Below, piece by piece: positions 25,966 through 35,421 of a stretch of 64,000 nt of DNA (the first letter of the stretch is position 1; each line of letters begins with the position of its first letter). The notes beneath the pieces were generated by a model. That model searched no databases. It was not told the DNA's origin and was given only the letters and a program-made list of their open reading frames with translations. This stretch comes from an uncultured Armatimonadota bacterium (GTDB lineage Bacteria > Armatimonadota > Fimbriimonadia > Fimbriimonadales > Fimbriimonadaceae), in contig CAIUHP010000078.1 of NCBI GenBank assembly GCA_903899015.1, positions 62,001 through 126,000 of the forward strand. The letters run 5' to 3'. The position numbers were made by a program, and so were the translations under genes.

Positions 25966-26020
25966 GTTAAGAGACTTATCTGTGGTTAGAAATCTCTTAT
26001 GCGTCTTAACTATTTCTAAC
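25966..26020. promoter_or_regulatory. Interleaved inverted repeats upstream of the NoeA trio
   Basis: Two inverted repeats interlock: GTTAAGA (25966-25972) with TCTTAAC (26004-26010), and GTTAGAAAT (25985-25993) with ATTTCTAAC (26012-26020). They lie 41-95 bases upstream of the first gene of the trio, in an AT-rich stretch. They could be operator sites or alternative RNA stems. A further 9-bp stem (26026-26034 with 26045-26053) follows. Confidence 0.35.
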
Positions 26021-26186
26021 TTGCCCGTTTCAGGTTCAGGTTTTCCTGAAACGAGGGCCTCTGTGAACCTGTAAATGACTGGTTCAAGGCCGAAATACCG
26101 ACCGACGTCAGTTAGACGAAAACAGATTCTGTTCCGCCCAGCGTTAAGGCCCTTAGGCCTATTTGCGCAACCTCTTCAGCCTGAAA

Positions 26187-26209
26187 CGTTTATCAGGGCC
26201 TGGTAAACG
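26187..26209 (-). terminator. Hairpin over the end of speE
   Basis: CGTTTATCAGG and CCTGGTAAACG form an 11-bp imperfect stem with one G-U pair on the minus strand. It overlaps the speE stop codon at 26193-26195. It has no clear U-run, so termination here is uncertain. Confidence 0.3.
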
Positions 26210-27020
26210 CAACTTCGTAAGTGGCTCGATTGAGCTTTTTGAAGTCCATTCCTTCTGCCCTTTCCGATGGATATCGCTCTTGGATGTTATTTCCGTGACT
26301 GCCCCATACAAATGCGGAGTACCCTCCGAAAGATGGGATTGCCGCAAAGTAATCTCCGGCGGCTGGGAAAATAGTCTGATATACACCAATGATATGTTCC
26401 AATGAATAAGGGCAGAAAACAGGATTATCAGCCTGAGTAACAATGAAACCTTCGGGGCTCAAAGCTGCTAAGCAATCCTTGTAGAACTCAGACGTAAAGA
26501 GTTGCTCACTTATTCCCCCCTCTTCATCTTCATAGACGTCGGTACTGTCAACGACGATCAAATCGTATTTGCGGGTCGCCCTTTTGACGAATTCAAAAGC
26601 GTCAGCGATGTGAAGGTTTACGCGAGGATCTTCGAACGCTCCGTTGCTGATGAATGGGAGATGTTTCTTTGACTCTTCCACCACACCTAGATCGATTTCG
26701 GACATATCGATATGCTCGATAGTGGAGTGTTTACAGATCTCGCGTAAAACGCCTCCATCTCCACCGCCCACTACGAGGGCAGATTTGGGATTGGGTACCG
26801 ACAATAGAGGCAGGTGAACAAGAAACTCGTGGTAGACCGCCTCATCAATCTCTGCCAGTTGAATATGCCCGTCAAGCGTCAGTATTCGACTGAATGCCTC
26901 TGTATCGTAGATATCAATCGTCTGAAATTCAGTCTGACGATGAGCAAGTTGCTCTTTGATCTGAACGGAGAGGGAAAGCTTATCGCTTCGAATCGGAACG
27001 GATAAATAAGATGGTTTCAA
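26193..27020 (-). CDS. speE: Spermidine synthase
   Basis: This 275-residue aminopropyltransferase transfers the aminopropyl group of decarboxylated SAM to putrescine. The nucleotide-binding motif LVVGGGDGGVLREICKH, the HIDMSEIDLGVVE segment and the catalytic Asp in VVDSTD are present, as is the putrescine-site QADNPVF. After VVDSTD the usual short Pro-Val-Gly-Pro loop is replaced by an acidic VYEDEEGG stretch, about 5 residues longer. No speD (SAM decarboxylase) is adjacent, so the substrate must come from a gene elsewhere. The gene is divergent from the LacI-type regulator across 281 bases. Confidence 0.92.
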   Translation of the reverse strand: MKPSYLSVPIRSDKLSLSVQIKEQLAHRQTEFQTIDIYDTEAFSRILTLDGHIQLAEIDEAVYHEFLVHLPLLSVPNPKSALVVGGGDGGVLREICKHSTIEHIDMSEIDLGVVEESKKHLPFISNGAFEDPRVNLHIADAFEFVKRATRKYDLIVVDSTDVYEDEEGGISEQLFTSEFYKDCLAALSPEGFIVTQADNPVFCPYSLEHIIGVYQTIFPAAGDYFAAIPSFGGYSAFVWGSHGNNIQERYPSERAEGMDFKKLNRATYEVAFTRP

Positions 27021-27257
27021 TGCTTGACCTTAACGAAAAAATGGGTCTCGCGAAGAGACCTCCTTTGGTTCTACCAGTTTCCAGATGTTTCATGCCCCCT
27101 TCAAAGCACTCTAGGGCCGCTCTACCCGGCCAAGAGACGAGGCAAAATGGCGGAGAAAGTTCGTTAGCCATTCGATCGAGCACGGTCATCGTCGCCGTTC
27201 AAGGCAAGCAAGTCTGGCATTTACTCGTTTCGTGACCTTACTTTGCTTTGAATCACT

Positions 27258-27271
27258 TGCCTTCGAAAGCA
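27258..27271. promoter_or_regulatory. Candidate LacI-family operator (autoregulation)
   Basis: TGCCTTCGAAAGCA is a 12-of-14 palindrome with the central CG typical of LacI/GalR operators. It lies 31-44 bases upstream of the LacI-type gene's ATG, where it would overlap the promoter. I did not see a second copy elsewhere in the window, so the regulon is unknown. Confidence 0.45.
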
Positions 27272-27301
27272 ACCGGAACGAATGGCGTATTCTGTAGATA
27301 T

Positions 27302-28342
27302 ATGGCAACCATTCGAGAAGTCGCCAGCGCATGTGGAGTCTCTACGGCGACGGTTTCGCATGTCCTCAACGGGCGATTCCAGCGGGTAAGCGAGGAAACG
27401 CGGCTGAATGTGCTTGCCAAAATGCGCGAACTTGGCTACCGGCCGCCTCCCAAGGAGGAGCATCAAAAGGCAATCAACACTCGCAACTTAGGGTTGATGG
27501 CAGAAGACCTTACTTACTCTCCCATCTTCTCAAATCCGTATTTCGGCCACGTGTTGGATGGCATCTTGGAAGCTTCTGGACTTCAAGGCTGGAGCACGAC
27601 TATCTTCATTCAAAGGATGTGGCATCAGGATATTGGGCAAGCCATCCGACGGAATTACGACGGTCGGTGCGATGGGCTTCTCCTTCTCGCACCGTTAGCA
27701 GACAGTGAAGCGGTGAACATGTTGCATCAACGAGGAGTTCCGATGGTTATGATTGGGTCGACAAGTTGGCTGAAGGGCGTTTCGAGCGTCGACATTGATA
27801 ATCGTGCCACCGCGGCGTCCGCCGTGACTTACTTGATGAAACGCGGTCATCGGAAGATTGGATATATCTCTCAAGGGCATCGGACCATCAGCTCAAGTGA
27901 GCGTGAAGAAGGCTACCGAGAAGCCCTCGCAAGCGCCGGAATCGACGTTGCCCCCCATCTTATTTTCAGTCAATGGGCATTGAGAGACGAATGGCCGGAT
28001 GGTATGGTGCGGCAGTTTCTGAAATTACCAGCAAGCCAGAGACCGACCGCATTCGTTTGTTGGAACGACCAATGCGCATGCCAAGCGATCGAAGCTTTTC
28101 AATCGGCGGGGCTTTCGATTCCGAAGGACGTCTCGTTCATCTCCATCGACGACAGCCCAGAAGCAATCAACGTCGACCCGGCATTGACCACTTTCAAACA
28201 GCCGTTGCAACTAATCGGTAAGCGATCTGTTGAGTTGCTTATCGATCACATTGGAGACGGAGGTCGCTACGCTGAGACCGTCCGTTTTTCCACGCATCTT
28301 ATCGAGCGCGAAAGTGTTGCCTCACTTCCGGTGAAGCGATAA
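27302..28342 (+). CDS. LacI-family transcriptional regulator
   Basis: From the ATG at 27302 the protein has 346 residues. The start was chosen because MATIREVASACGVSTATVSH begins the LacI HTH; the upstream 18 codons are unrelated. The hinge segment follows VLNGRFQRVSEETRLNVLAKMRELGY, then a periplasmic-binding-like sensor domain (about 65-340), including the GHRKIGYISQG and DVSFISIDDSP motifs. The ligand is probably a sugar, but no sugar gene is directly next to it; the neighbours are speE (divergent) and tolC (convergent, 9 bases). It lies close to a candidate operator at 27258. A TATTCT box 8 bases upstream suggests a very short 5' UTR. Confidence 0.93.
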   Translation: MATIREVASACGVSTATVSHVLNGRFQRVSEETRLNVLAKMRELGYRPPPKEEHQKAINTRNLGLMAEDLTYSPIFSNPYFGHVLDGILEASGLQGWSTTIFIQRMWHQDIGQAIRRNYDGRCDGLLLLAPLADSEAVNMLHQRGVPMVMIGSTSWLKGVSSVDIDNRATAASAVTYLMKRGHRKIGYISQGHRTISSSEREEGYREALASAGIDVAPHLIFSQWALRDEWPDGMVRQFLKLPASQRPTAFVCWNDQCACQAIEAFQSAGLSIPKDVSFISIDDSPEAINVDPALTTFKQPLQLIGKRSVELLIDHIGDGGRYAETVRFSTHLIERESVASLPVKR

Positions 28343-28351
28343 CTTTTTCTG

Positions 28352-29728
28352 TCACCGATCAGAGGTTCGTCCCATGGCGTGGTCGAGTGTTGCCTTGGCA
28401 ATCGCTAGGTCCGCTTTTGCAGTGACGACGTCTGTTTCTGCAGTTACAAGATTTGCTTGGGCCGTGATGACCTCTTGGAAGGTAGCTACACCCGCCTTAT
28501 ATCGTCCCTCCGCCAGTCGCACTCCTTCTTGAGCGTTGGCGACTTCTGAGGCGGCAGTGGCAATTTGTTGGTTGATCGATTTCACGTTCGTAAAGGCTCG
28601 AGCGACGTCGGCAACAACTCCCAACGAAATTTGTGTTAGCTGGGCTTCGGCTGCCTTCTTCTGAGCTTCGGCAGTGCGGACCCTCCCAAGCTTGACCCCG
28701 CCATCTACTAGAGACCAATTAAAGGTGAGGGAAATAAATCCGGTTTCGGTATCAAACGGATTATCATTCCCACGTGCAGAAACACCGGCTCCGAATGACA
28801 GGGATGGAGCATCGGTCTTGCGGGCAACGGATACTCCGAAGCCTGCGGCACGAAAACTTTCCTGGGCCGCCAAAATCTCCGGCCTACTCTTGAGTGCGAT
28901 GTCAACGAGCGCATTTGGGTCCTCGTCTCCCACAGTCGGTTCGACGGAATCGGCAAGCACAATGGGGGTTCTCGGATCGATTCCCATACTGTTGGCAAGA
29001 GTAGTGGAGGCTGTGATCACATTTTGATTGGCTTGAATCAGTTGTAAGGACGCTTGGCTGTAAACCGTTTTTGCGCTGACCAGATCAGCAGGGGCACCAA
29101 GACCTGCATTCAATTGAGCTTGTGTAAGGTCAACTTGAGCTTGTCGGCTGGTTAAGTTGGCAATATCTACTGCGACCTGTTGCTTCGCTTGGACATAAGC
29201 ATAGTAGTTTTGCTTAACTAGCAGGATGACGTCTTGGACCGACTGATCATAACTTCTCCTGGCAGAGCGTTCCAATGCGGATGCTTGACGTACTTCGTCG
29301 CGGGTCCGGTTGAAGTCAAAGATCAACTGGTTCATCGCAACTTCACCCGCCAGACCATCAAAAACGGTTCCACCCGCACCCGAAGCCCCCGTGGTGTTGT
29401 TTAGGATTTGACTCCGTGTGCCGCTCCCCGTCAGGTTCACGGTCGGGTTCAGCCCAGCTTTAGCTTGAAGGGTCTGACCGTGGGCCGCTTCGATGGAAGA
29501 CTTAGCGATCGTAAGCGAAGGTTGATGCACTAAAGCAATTCGAACCGCTTCGGCAGCGGTAAGAGGCGAGTTGGCGATAATTTGCACCGAGCTCGGGGGG
29601 CGAGTCAGTTCGATCGTCGGCAACTTCGGTGCGTCCACTGTTTTGGGCTGGATAGGCGAAGTTTGTTGTGCCGAGCTGATCGCGGCGGCGGTCGCGAATA
29701 CCGTGCAAATTGGCCAACGTGTTCTCAT
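28352..29728 (-). CDS. TolC-family outer membrane efflux protein
   Basis: This 458-residue outer membrane channel has a signal peptide (about 1-22) and the duplicated TolC coiled-coil plan: repeat one from about residue 55 to 240 and repeat two from about 265 to 455. Both contain Ala/Gln-rich alpha-helical barrel heptads and a NPxxxxTxG-like strand (GLNPTVNLTGSG). It is last in the operon adaptor-RND-MarR-TolC, and completes a tripartite pump. Its start abuts the MarR stop with no gap. Confidence 0.93.
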   Translation of the reverse strand: MRTRWPICTVFATAAAISSAQQTSPIQPKTVDAPKLPTIELTRPPSSVQIIANSPLTAAEAVRIALVHQPSLTIAKSSIEAAHGQTLQAKAGLNPTVNLTGSGTRSQILNNTTGASGAGGTVFDGLAGEVAMNQLIFDFNRTRDEVRQASALERSARRSYDQSVQDVILLVKQNYYAYVQAKQQVAVDIANLTSRQAQVDLTQAQLNAGLGAPADLVSAKTVYSQASLQLIQANQNVITASTTLANSMGIDPRTPIVLADSVEPTVGDEDPNALVDIALKSRPEILAAQESFRAAGFGVSVARKTDAPSLSFGAGVSARGNDNPFDTETGFISLTFNWSLVDGGVKLGRVRTAEAQKKAAEAQLTQISLGVVADVARAFTNVKSINQQIATAASEVANAQEGVRLAEGRYKAGVATFQEVITAQANLVTAETDVVTAKADLAIAKATLDHAMGRTSDR

Positions 29729-30247
29729 TTACTTGTCTCGTGCGTAAGAGGGAGGCAAAGGTAGCCTTTGTTCCACTTCTGCTTCGGTTAAGATGCTGTT
29801 ATCCACCGATTCGGTCGCTTTTGCGCTTGCTTCGAGCAACTCCTCTAATAGGTGAATAAATTCGACTTGCCGATCGACGGGCATGTGGTTCAAGACCGTT
29901 TCGAGCAACCGAACCCGTCGCTCTTGACGCTTTCGCATCAACTCAAGCCCAAGCGGGGTGAGCGTCAGGTGCTTAACTCGTCGATCGGTAGGGTCCTCGA
30001 TTCGAGCCAGTAGTCCGATGGCGTCGAGCCGGTTTGCCATTTGCGTGACCGCACTAACCGATAAACCTAGTTCCTCTCCCAAGCTTGAAGGTGTCCAGCT
30101 CTTGTTCCCGAGAAGCCGCATCATCCTCATTTGTCCAACCGGCAGTTCCACCAGAGGGTCATCACCCACTGGCTTAAACATAGTTCTAAGAACTCGAGGA
30201 AGTAACCCTTCCAATTTTTGGGCTCGATCGTGTGTCTTATCAGCCAA
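29729..30247 (-). CDS. MarR-family regulator of the efflux operon
   Basis: This winged-helix regulator has 172 residues from a TTG at 30247, 8 bases inside the RND gene. I prefer this start because MADKTHDRAQ opens the domain, while the ATG at 30340 would add 31 residues that overlap the RND coding sequence in another frame. The HTH (TPSSLGEELGLSVSAVTQMANRL) and the wing with DPTDRRVKHLTLTPLG are typical. MarR proteins usually repress multidrug pumps and release on ligand binding. Being inside the operon it probably controls it; a dyad at 35422-35443 is the likely site. Confidence 0.88.
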   Translation of the reverse strand: MADKTHDRAQKLEGLLPRVLRTMFKPVGDDPLVELPVGQMRMMRLLGNKSWTPSSLGEELGLSVSAVTQMANRLDAIGLLARIEDPTDRRVKHLTLTPLGLELMRKRQERRVRLLETVLNHMPVDRQVEFIHLLEELLEASAKATESVDNSILTEAEVEQRLPLPPSYARDK

Positions 30248-33200
30248 GTGTTTCTTTCTCCGGCAGAATAACTGGTGTTTGAGGATGAGGTTGTTTTTCC
30301 AAGGCTTCAGTGCTCGGGCCAACCGCACCCGCGGCAGCAAGATCCCTGGGGTTCTTTCTTATCTTTCGGGCCATATCGTCGAACAGTGTATAGACGATAG
30401 GCACGATAAACAAGGTGAGCATCGTGGAAGTCGTTAACCCGCCAACCACTGCAGTAGCCAGGGGTGCCTGAGTCTCAGATCCCTTACCAATTCCCATTGC
30501 CAACGGGAGCATACCAAGCACCGCAGCGGAAGACGTCATGAGGATCGGTCGAAGACGTGTTGGGCTCGCTGTAAGAATCGCTTCATCGCGAGGCATACCT
30601 CTGCCTCGAAGCTGATTTGTATAGTCGACGAGCAAAATTCCGTTCTTCACGACAATACCAATCAACATGAGCAAGCCGATAAAGGCGGTAATACCAAACG
30701 CTCGATTGGTCAAGAAGAGCCCCAGTACGACACCCGAGGCACAAAGCGGGACTGAGCAAAGAACGACTAGAGGAAACACGAACGACTCAAACTGCGAAGC
30801 CAAGAGCATGTAGATAAGTGCGATCGCGAGAATGACTGAAAGTCCAAGTCCAGAGAACTCATCTGCTTTTCTGCGTTGGTTGACACCAAAATCCCAATAC
30901 ATTCCGGAACTAGCGGGGAAACTCGCTTGCAACTGGTTCATCACCTTTGTTATGTCAGCTTGCACTGCACTTTCGGATCGACCGTTCACTCGGCCCGTGA
31001 TAGCGATATATCGTTGTCGATCAAGTCGATCGATCTCATTTGGTCCGAGCTTGTAGTCGGGGCTTGCTACCTGTCCTAGTACGACGTGCTTCGTCGTCGA
31101 TGTTCCCGAACTGGAACCGGCCTTGCCCCCTGAGGAAGCAAATCCTGCCACCGTTGGAACGACCGATGTCTTGCTCGAACCGCTACTGCTACTGGATGAA
31201 CTGGAATCCGAAATTTGAGGCGACGCAGATGGGGTGATCGGCATCTGCAGGAGTTCATTCACCGATTTTCGCTTGTTCTCCGGCATTTGAACGTAGATCG
31301 GATACTGGAATCCATTGTCTTGGTAATAAGTCGCGATGGTGCCACTGGTCGCGGTGCTTAGAGCATTTGCGACGTCGCTAAATGTAACGCCGAGTGCCAT
31401 AGCTTTGTCGCGATCTACTTTCCACAGAAGTTCCGGTGTCGCTTCCTGTGCGGTCTGATCAACCGATTCAAGGCCCGGTACCCCTCTCAATTCTTGGATG
31501 ACCTTCTTGGCCTGAGCTTGCACTTCCGCTTGATCGGAACCAAAGATATCAATTTCTTCGTTCGTCGCACCTCCGGTCAAGACCTGGGTGACAAGGTCGT
31601 AAGGAGTGACGATCACTCGCGCTCCCGGAACTAGCTGACCGAGCGACTTCTGGTACTGGACAATCAGGTCTAGTGTGTTGTGTTTTCTGGTTTCCTTGAG
31701 CTGAACCGTACAAGATCCCTGATAACCAATTTGAGCAGTGGACGTGCCTCTCAGACTAAGAGTTGTTCCTGCGGCCGAGAATACAACTGACACATCGGGT
31801 TGATTGGTAAGAAAATCTTCGATCTTCTTCATGCCTGCGTTTGTCGTGGTGAGAGCGGTGCCAACGGGGAACTTCATGTTGACGGTGAAATTGCCACTAT
31901 CCGTTTGCGGCAGCATTTCCGTACCGACTAGCGGCACCAACAAAAGGCTCGCTCCGGTAATGACGACTGCGCCTGCCAGAACAATAAACCGGTGCTTGAT
32001 CGCCCATTTCAGACCATGGTGATAGGAGTCATCAAGGCCATTAAACTTGCGGCCGCTCCAATCAAAGAACCGCGTAACGGGTCCAATCTTCTTGCCGGTC
32101 AGCTGGCGAAGTTCTGGGTGGGCTTCTTCGAGGACTTCCTCTTCGCGAATGAGCCGTGAGGCAAGCATCGGAACAACGGTGGTGGCGTCGAGGAGAGATA
32201 CCGCGATGGAGAAGATAACAACCAACGCAAACTGGCTGAACATCTGTCCCGATTGTCCTTTCACCAACAGAAGGGGGAAGAATACGACCATTACGGTTAT
32301 CGTTGACGCAACGACCGCTCCGGTTATTTCTTGGGATCCGGTAACCGCCGCTTCAGCGGCTCGGCGTTTGTCTCGCTCGATGTGACGGAATATGTTCTCT
32401 AAAACAACGACCGCGTCATCCACGATAAGTCCGGTTGAAAGGGCTAGACCGCTCAATGAAATCGTGTTGAGAGTGAAACCACCGAAGTAAAGAAGCGAGA
32501 AGGTGGAAATGATGGAAATAGGAATCGAGAGTGCAACAACCATCGTGGCGCGGAAGTTGCGGAGGAATGCCATCAGGATGAGTACCGCCAGTGCACCCCC
32601 GATGAGAGCGGTGTTCTTTAAGTCATCAATCGATGCCGCAATGAATCCAGCTTGCTCGTAGGCCAGTTGGAATTTCAGATAAGGGAACAGCTTTTTAACG
32701 AGAACGAGCTTGTCTTGAACGGCTTGGGCGGTCGAGATCGTGTTCGCCCCGCTTTGCTGAATGATGAGCATTCCCGCGGCAGGTTTTCCGTTGAGACGCG
32801 TAAAGATTCGCTGTTCTTGATGAATGTCTTTTACGGTCGCAACTTGCCCCAATCGGACCATTTGTCCGTTGAAGAATCCGATGGGGATATTGGCACCCTG
32901 CAATGGAGACGTGAAATAGCCGAGGGCGCGAACGGTAAATTCCGTGTTTCCTTGCTTCGCAATTCCAGCGGGAAGGTCGATGTTTTCTTGAACAATTCGT
33001 TGTTCGACTTGCGACAGCGATATACCGAAAGCTTGAAGCTTAAGTGGATCGACATCAACGATAATGGCTCGCTGCAATCCTCCGGAAGCGACGCAGCTTG
33101 CCACTCCGTTAGCCGACTCGAACATCGGAGTTACTTGATTGTCGAGAACCGTTCTCAGTTTCACAGGATCGTCGATTCCTGTGACTCCAAAGATCATGAT

Positions 33201-33620
33201 TGGCAGCTGGGATGGGTCGTACTTCGAGACGATTGGGCTCTGAAGATTTGGATCGAGAGGAAAGCTCGCTCGGGCTTTTTCTACTAGCTGTAAAACGTCA
33301 ACCGCCGCCTGACCGATGTCGGTGCCCCATTGAAACTGGACACGAACGTTCGAGTTACCTAATGTGCTTACCGAGGAAACGGAGTAGATTCCGGGAGCGG
33401 ATGAGACAGCTTCTTCGATGGGCCGAGTAACGATACTCTCCATATCTTGGGGAGCAACGTTTGTATAGGCAGTGTTGACACCAACGGTTGGAATAGTGAT
33501 CTTCGGCAGAAGATCGATTGGGAGCTTTGTTAAGCAGATCGCTCCCAAAACAACCAATGCGGCAATGCGCATCGAGACTGCAACTGGCCTTTCAACCGAA
33601 AACTTGGCAAGACTGCTCAT
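30240..33620 (-). CDS. RND efflux transporter (AcrB/MdtB type)
   Basis: This 1126-residue inner-membrane proton-driven pump has the 12-helix, two-fold RND plan. The proton-relay residues are present: the Asp pair in LIVDDAVVVLEN (TM4) and the lysine in IGIVVKNGILLVDYTN (TM10). It is longer than AcrB (about 1050) because of a roughly 50-residue insertion, about residues 795-845, rich in Ser, Gly and Thr, just before the VVLGQVASP strand of the second porter half. It follows the adaptor gene by 2 bases and overlaps the MarR gene by 8. Substrates are unknown. Confidence 0.95.
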   Translation of the reverse strand: MSSLAKFSVERPVAVSMRIAALVVLGAICLTKLPIDLLPKITIPTVGVNTAYTNVAPQDMESIVTRPIEEAVSSAPGIYSVSSVSTLGNSNVRVQFQWGTDIGQAAVDVLQLVEKARASFPLDPNLQSPIVSKYDPSQLPIMIFGVTGIDDPVKLRTVLDNQVTPMFESANGVASCVASGGLQRAIIVDVDPLKLQAFGISLSQVEQRIVQENIDLPAGIAKQGNTEFTVRALGYFTSPLQGANIPIGFFNGQMVRLGQVATVKDIHQEQRIFTRLNGKPAAGMLIIQQSGANTISTAQAVQDKLVLVKKLFPYLKFQLAYEQAGFIAASIDDLKNTALIGGALAVLILMAFLRNFRATMVVALSIPISIISTFSLLYFGGFTLNTISLSGLALSTGLIVDDAVVVLENIFRHIERDKRRAAEAAVTGSQEITGAVVASTITVMVVFFPLLLVKGQSGQMFSQFALVVIFSIAVSLLDATTVVPMLASRLIREEEVLEEAHPELRQLTGKKIGPVTRFFDWSGRKFNGLDDSYHHGLKWAIKHRFIVLAGAVVITGASLLLVPLVGTEMLPQTDSGNFTVNMKFPVGTALTTTNAGMKKIEDFLTNQPDVSVVFSAAGTTLSLRGTSTAQIGYQGSCTVQLKETRKHNTLDLIVQYQKSLGQLVPGARVIVTPYDLVTQVLTGGATNEEIDIFGSDQAEVQAQAKKVIQELRGVPGLESVDQTAQEATPELLWKVDRDKAMALGVTFSDVANALSTATSGTIATYYQDNGFQYPIYVQMPENKRKSVNELLQMPITPSASPQISDSSSSSSSSGSSKTSVVPTVAGFASSGGKAGSSSGTSTTKHVVLGQVASPDYKLGPNEIDRLDRQRYIAITGRVNGRSESAVQADITKVMNQLQASFPASSGMYWDFGVNQRRKADEFSGLGLSVILAIALIYMLLASQFESFVFPLVVLCSVPLCASGVVLGLFLTNRAFGITAFIGLLMLIGIVVKNGILLVDYTNQLRGRGMPRDEAILTASPTRLRPILMTSSAAVLGMLPLAMGIGKGSETQAPLATAVVGGLTTSTMLTLFIVPIVYTLFDDMARKIRKNPRDLAAAGAVGPSTEALEKQPHPQTPVILPEKETLG

Positions 33621-33622
33621 GA

Positions 33623-35377
33623 TTAATTACTCGTCCCAGTCGAAGTTGTCCCAGGGTTGTTTCGGTGCCTCTTTCCCGTTGTCGGGGACTCCTTGGGCAC
33701 GGTTCCGGATGCCTCCGTCGAATCCCCACTGGCAGTGCCAGCCTTGTCCGAATTTGCAGAATCAGGCGTTGCAGCAGCCGCCCTCTTTCCTTTCGGCTTG
33801 CCACCCTCGGTGACTTTTTGCTTGTCCCGAACTGCGGTGTAGCTCAAGAGAACCACTCGGTCTCCGCTTTGTAGACCGCTCGTGATGACGACATGGCTCG
33901 TGTCTTGGTCGCCGGTTGTCACGGGAACGATGTGAGCAACGTTGGAACTGTCAACCATCGTGACGGTGGAAACTCCGTCATTACCGGCGTGGACGGCTTC
34001 GCGATTCACAACTACTGGATAGGACTTCTTCGAAACAAGGAAATGGACTGCGGCATACATTCCGGGTCGAAACTTGCCTTCGGCATTATCGACGCGAATC
34101 TTAGCGGCAAACTGTCGGCTTTGAGGGTCGGCGACGTTGCTTAATTCGGTAACGGTCGCCTCAAGTTGAACTCCAGGAAGAGCATCAAAGGTCATCGTAA
34201 CGGGAGTGCCTCGAACGATGATGCCTGAATACTCGACCGGGATCGCGGTCGTGATGTAAAGCCACTTCAGATACTGAATTTCCAAAATGGAGTTCCCCGC
34301 ATTGACAACGGTTCCTACATCGGCACTTCGCTTACTGACTGTCCCATCGATGGTTGAGACCAGATTGCAGTCGGCGAGCCTTGCTTCGGCTTGGTTCAGA
34401 TTGCCAACCGCTGCATTTACGGCCGCTTGTAACGCGTCTAGTTGGGCGAGATAGGCGGGCTTTTGAGATCGCGTTGAAACCGAATACTTCAGTGCTGCTT
34501 TCGAAAGCTTAACTTTCTCGAGTGCGGCTTGAATATTGGTTGTGCCCGTCTTCTTGACGATCTGTTCATTGTCTTCCGCTGATCTGAGGGCAGCTCCTGC
34601 CGATATTTCTGCCGACTTTGCCGATTTAACCAAACCATCGGCGACATTAACGTTTGCCTCAGCCACCTTTTCAGCCGCAACTGCGTCATCAACATCCTGA
34701 GCCGCAACAAATCCTTCTTTGTACAAAGATGTCTCGCGGTTTAGCTTGGATTGAGCATTTGCGAGCGTTGCGGAAGCACTACCCTTCGATGCTTCGGCAT
34801 TGTATGTCGCCGATTTTGCAGCCGCGACTTTGGCTTGGGAGTCGATGACTGCAGAGTGAGCTTGGTGAACTTGAGCCGAATAATTTTCTCTGACCTGATC
34901 GTAGTCTGCTTGGTTACTCCTAACGGTTGCGTTGGACTGATCAATCTGTGATTCCACGTTTGTATCGGTCGGGTTTTGAATGAATTTTGCGCTCATCAGG
35001 TTCGCGCGCGCTTGGGCGAGCGCGGACTTTGCTTGTAAAACTTGACCTTCCGTTTCAGTTGGATCGATCCGAGCGAGGAGTTGACCAGTTCTCACCGGAA
35101 AGCCTTCGCGGACCTCATCGGGAAGATAAACGATTTTTCCAGTCAACTTTGGAGACAATTCGACAGCGTACGGAGCTTCGACTGATCCAACCGCTTCGTA
35201 GGTTTTGGCAACTTCATGGGCGGAAGCGCGCCCCAAAACAACATTGGCGGGGCCGTTTTTTGTGCCACTTGATCGGGCAGCAAGCTGCTTGTTCGTATCT
35301 GTCTTCTGCATGTAGCGCCAGCCAACAAGCACGAACAAAACGACGATAGGCACGCCTATGAAAACGAATTTTTTCAT
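33623..35377 (-). CDS. RND efflux periplasmic adaptor (HlyD/MFP family)
   Basis: This 584-residue adaptor is larger than the usual 370-420. It has one N-terminal membrane helix (FVFIGVPIVVLFVLVGW), a lipoyl-like half (VGSVEAPYAVELSPKLTGK, later TIDGTVSKRSADVGT), a very long alpha-helical hairpin (about 100-345) rich in Ala, Gln and Lys, a beta-barrel domain and a Ser/Thr/Ala/Lys-rich C-terminal tail of about 55 residues. It is the first gene of the operon and its promoter region carries a near-palindromic site at 35422-35443. The long hairpin fits a wide reach to TolC. Confidence 0.92.
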   Translation of the reverse strand: MKKFVFIGVPIVVLFVLVGWRYMQKTDTNKQLAARSSGTKNGPANVVLGRASAHEVAKTYEAVGSVEAPYAVELSPKLTGKIVYLPDEVREGFPVRTGQLLARIDPTETEGQVLQAKSALAQARANLMSAKFIQNPTDTNVESQIDQSNATVRSNQADYDQVRENYSAQVHQAHSAVIDSQAKVAAAKSATYNAEASKGSASATLANAQSKLNRETSLYKEGFVAAQDVDDAVAAEKVAEANVNVADGLVKSAKSAEISAGAALRSAEDNEQIVKKTGTTNIQAALEKVKLSKAALKYSVSTRSQKPAYLAQLDALQAAVNAAVGNLNQAEARLADCNLVSTIDGTVSKRSADVGTVVNAGNSILEIQYLKWLYITTAIPVEYSGIIVRGTPVTMTFDALPGVQLEATVTELSNVADPQSRQFAAKIRVDNAEGKFRPGMYAAVHFLVSKKSYPVVVNREAVHAGNDGVSTVTMVDSSNVAHIVPVTTGDQDTSHVVITSGLQSGDRVVLLSYTAVRDKQKVTEGGKPKGKRAAAATPDSANSDKAGTASGDSTEASGTVPKESPTTGKRHRNNPGTTSTGTSN

Positions 35378-35421
35378 TGTCCACTTCGCGATACTCGCCT
35401 TTACCTGTTGAAAAGGTTTAT

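Noticed and set aside
27011-27235. 74-aa plus-strand ORF in the speE-lacI gap
   Set aside because: It overlaps the start of speE on the opposite strand, and a competing minus-strand ORF (26980-27189) uses the same bases; neither has a motif or good start signals.
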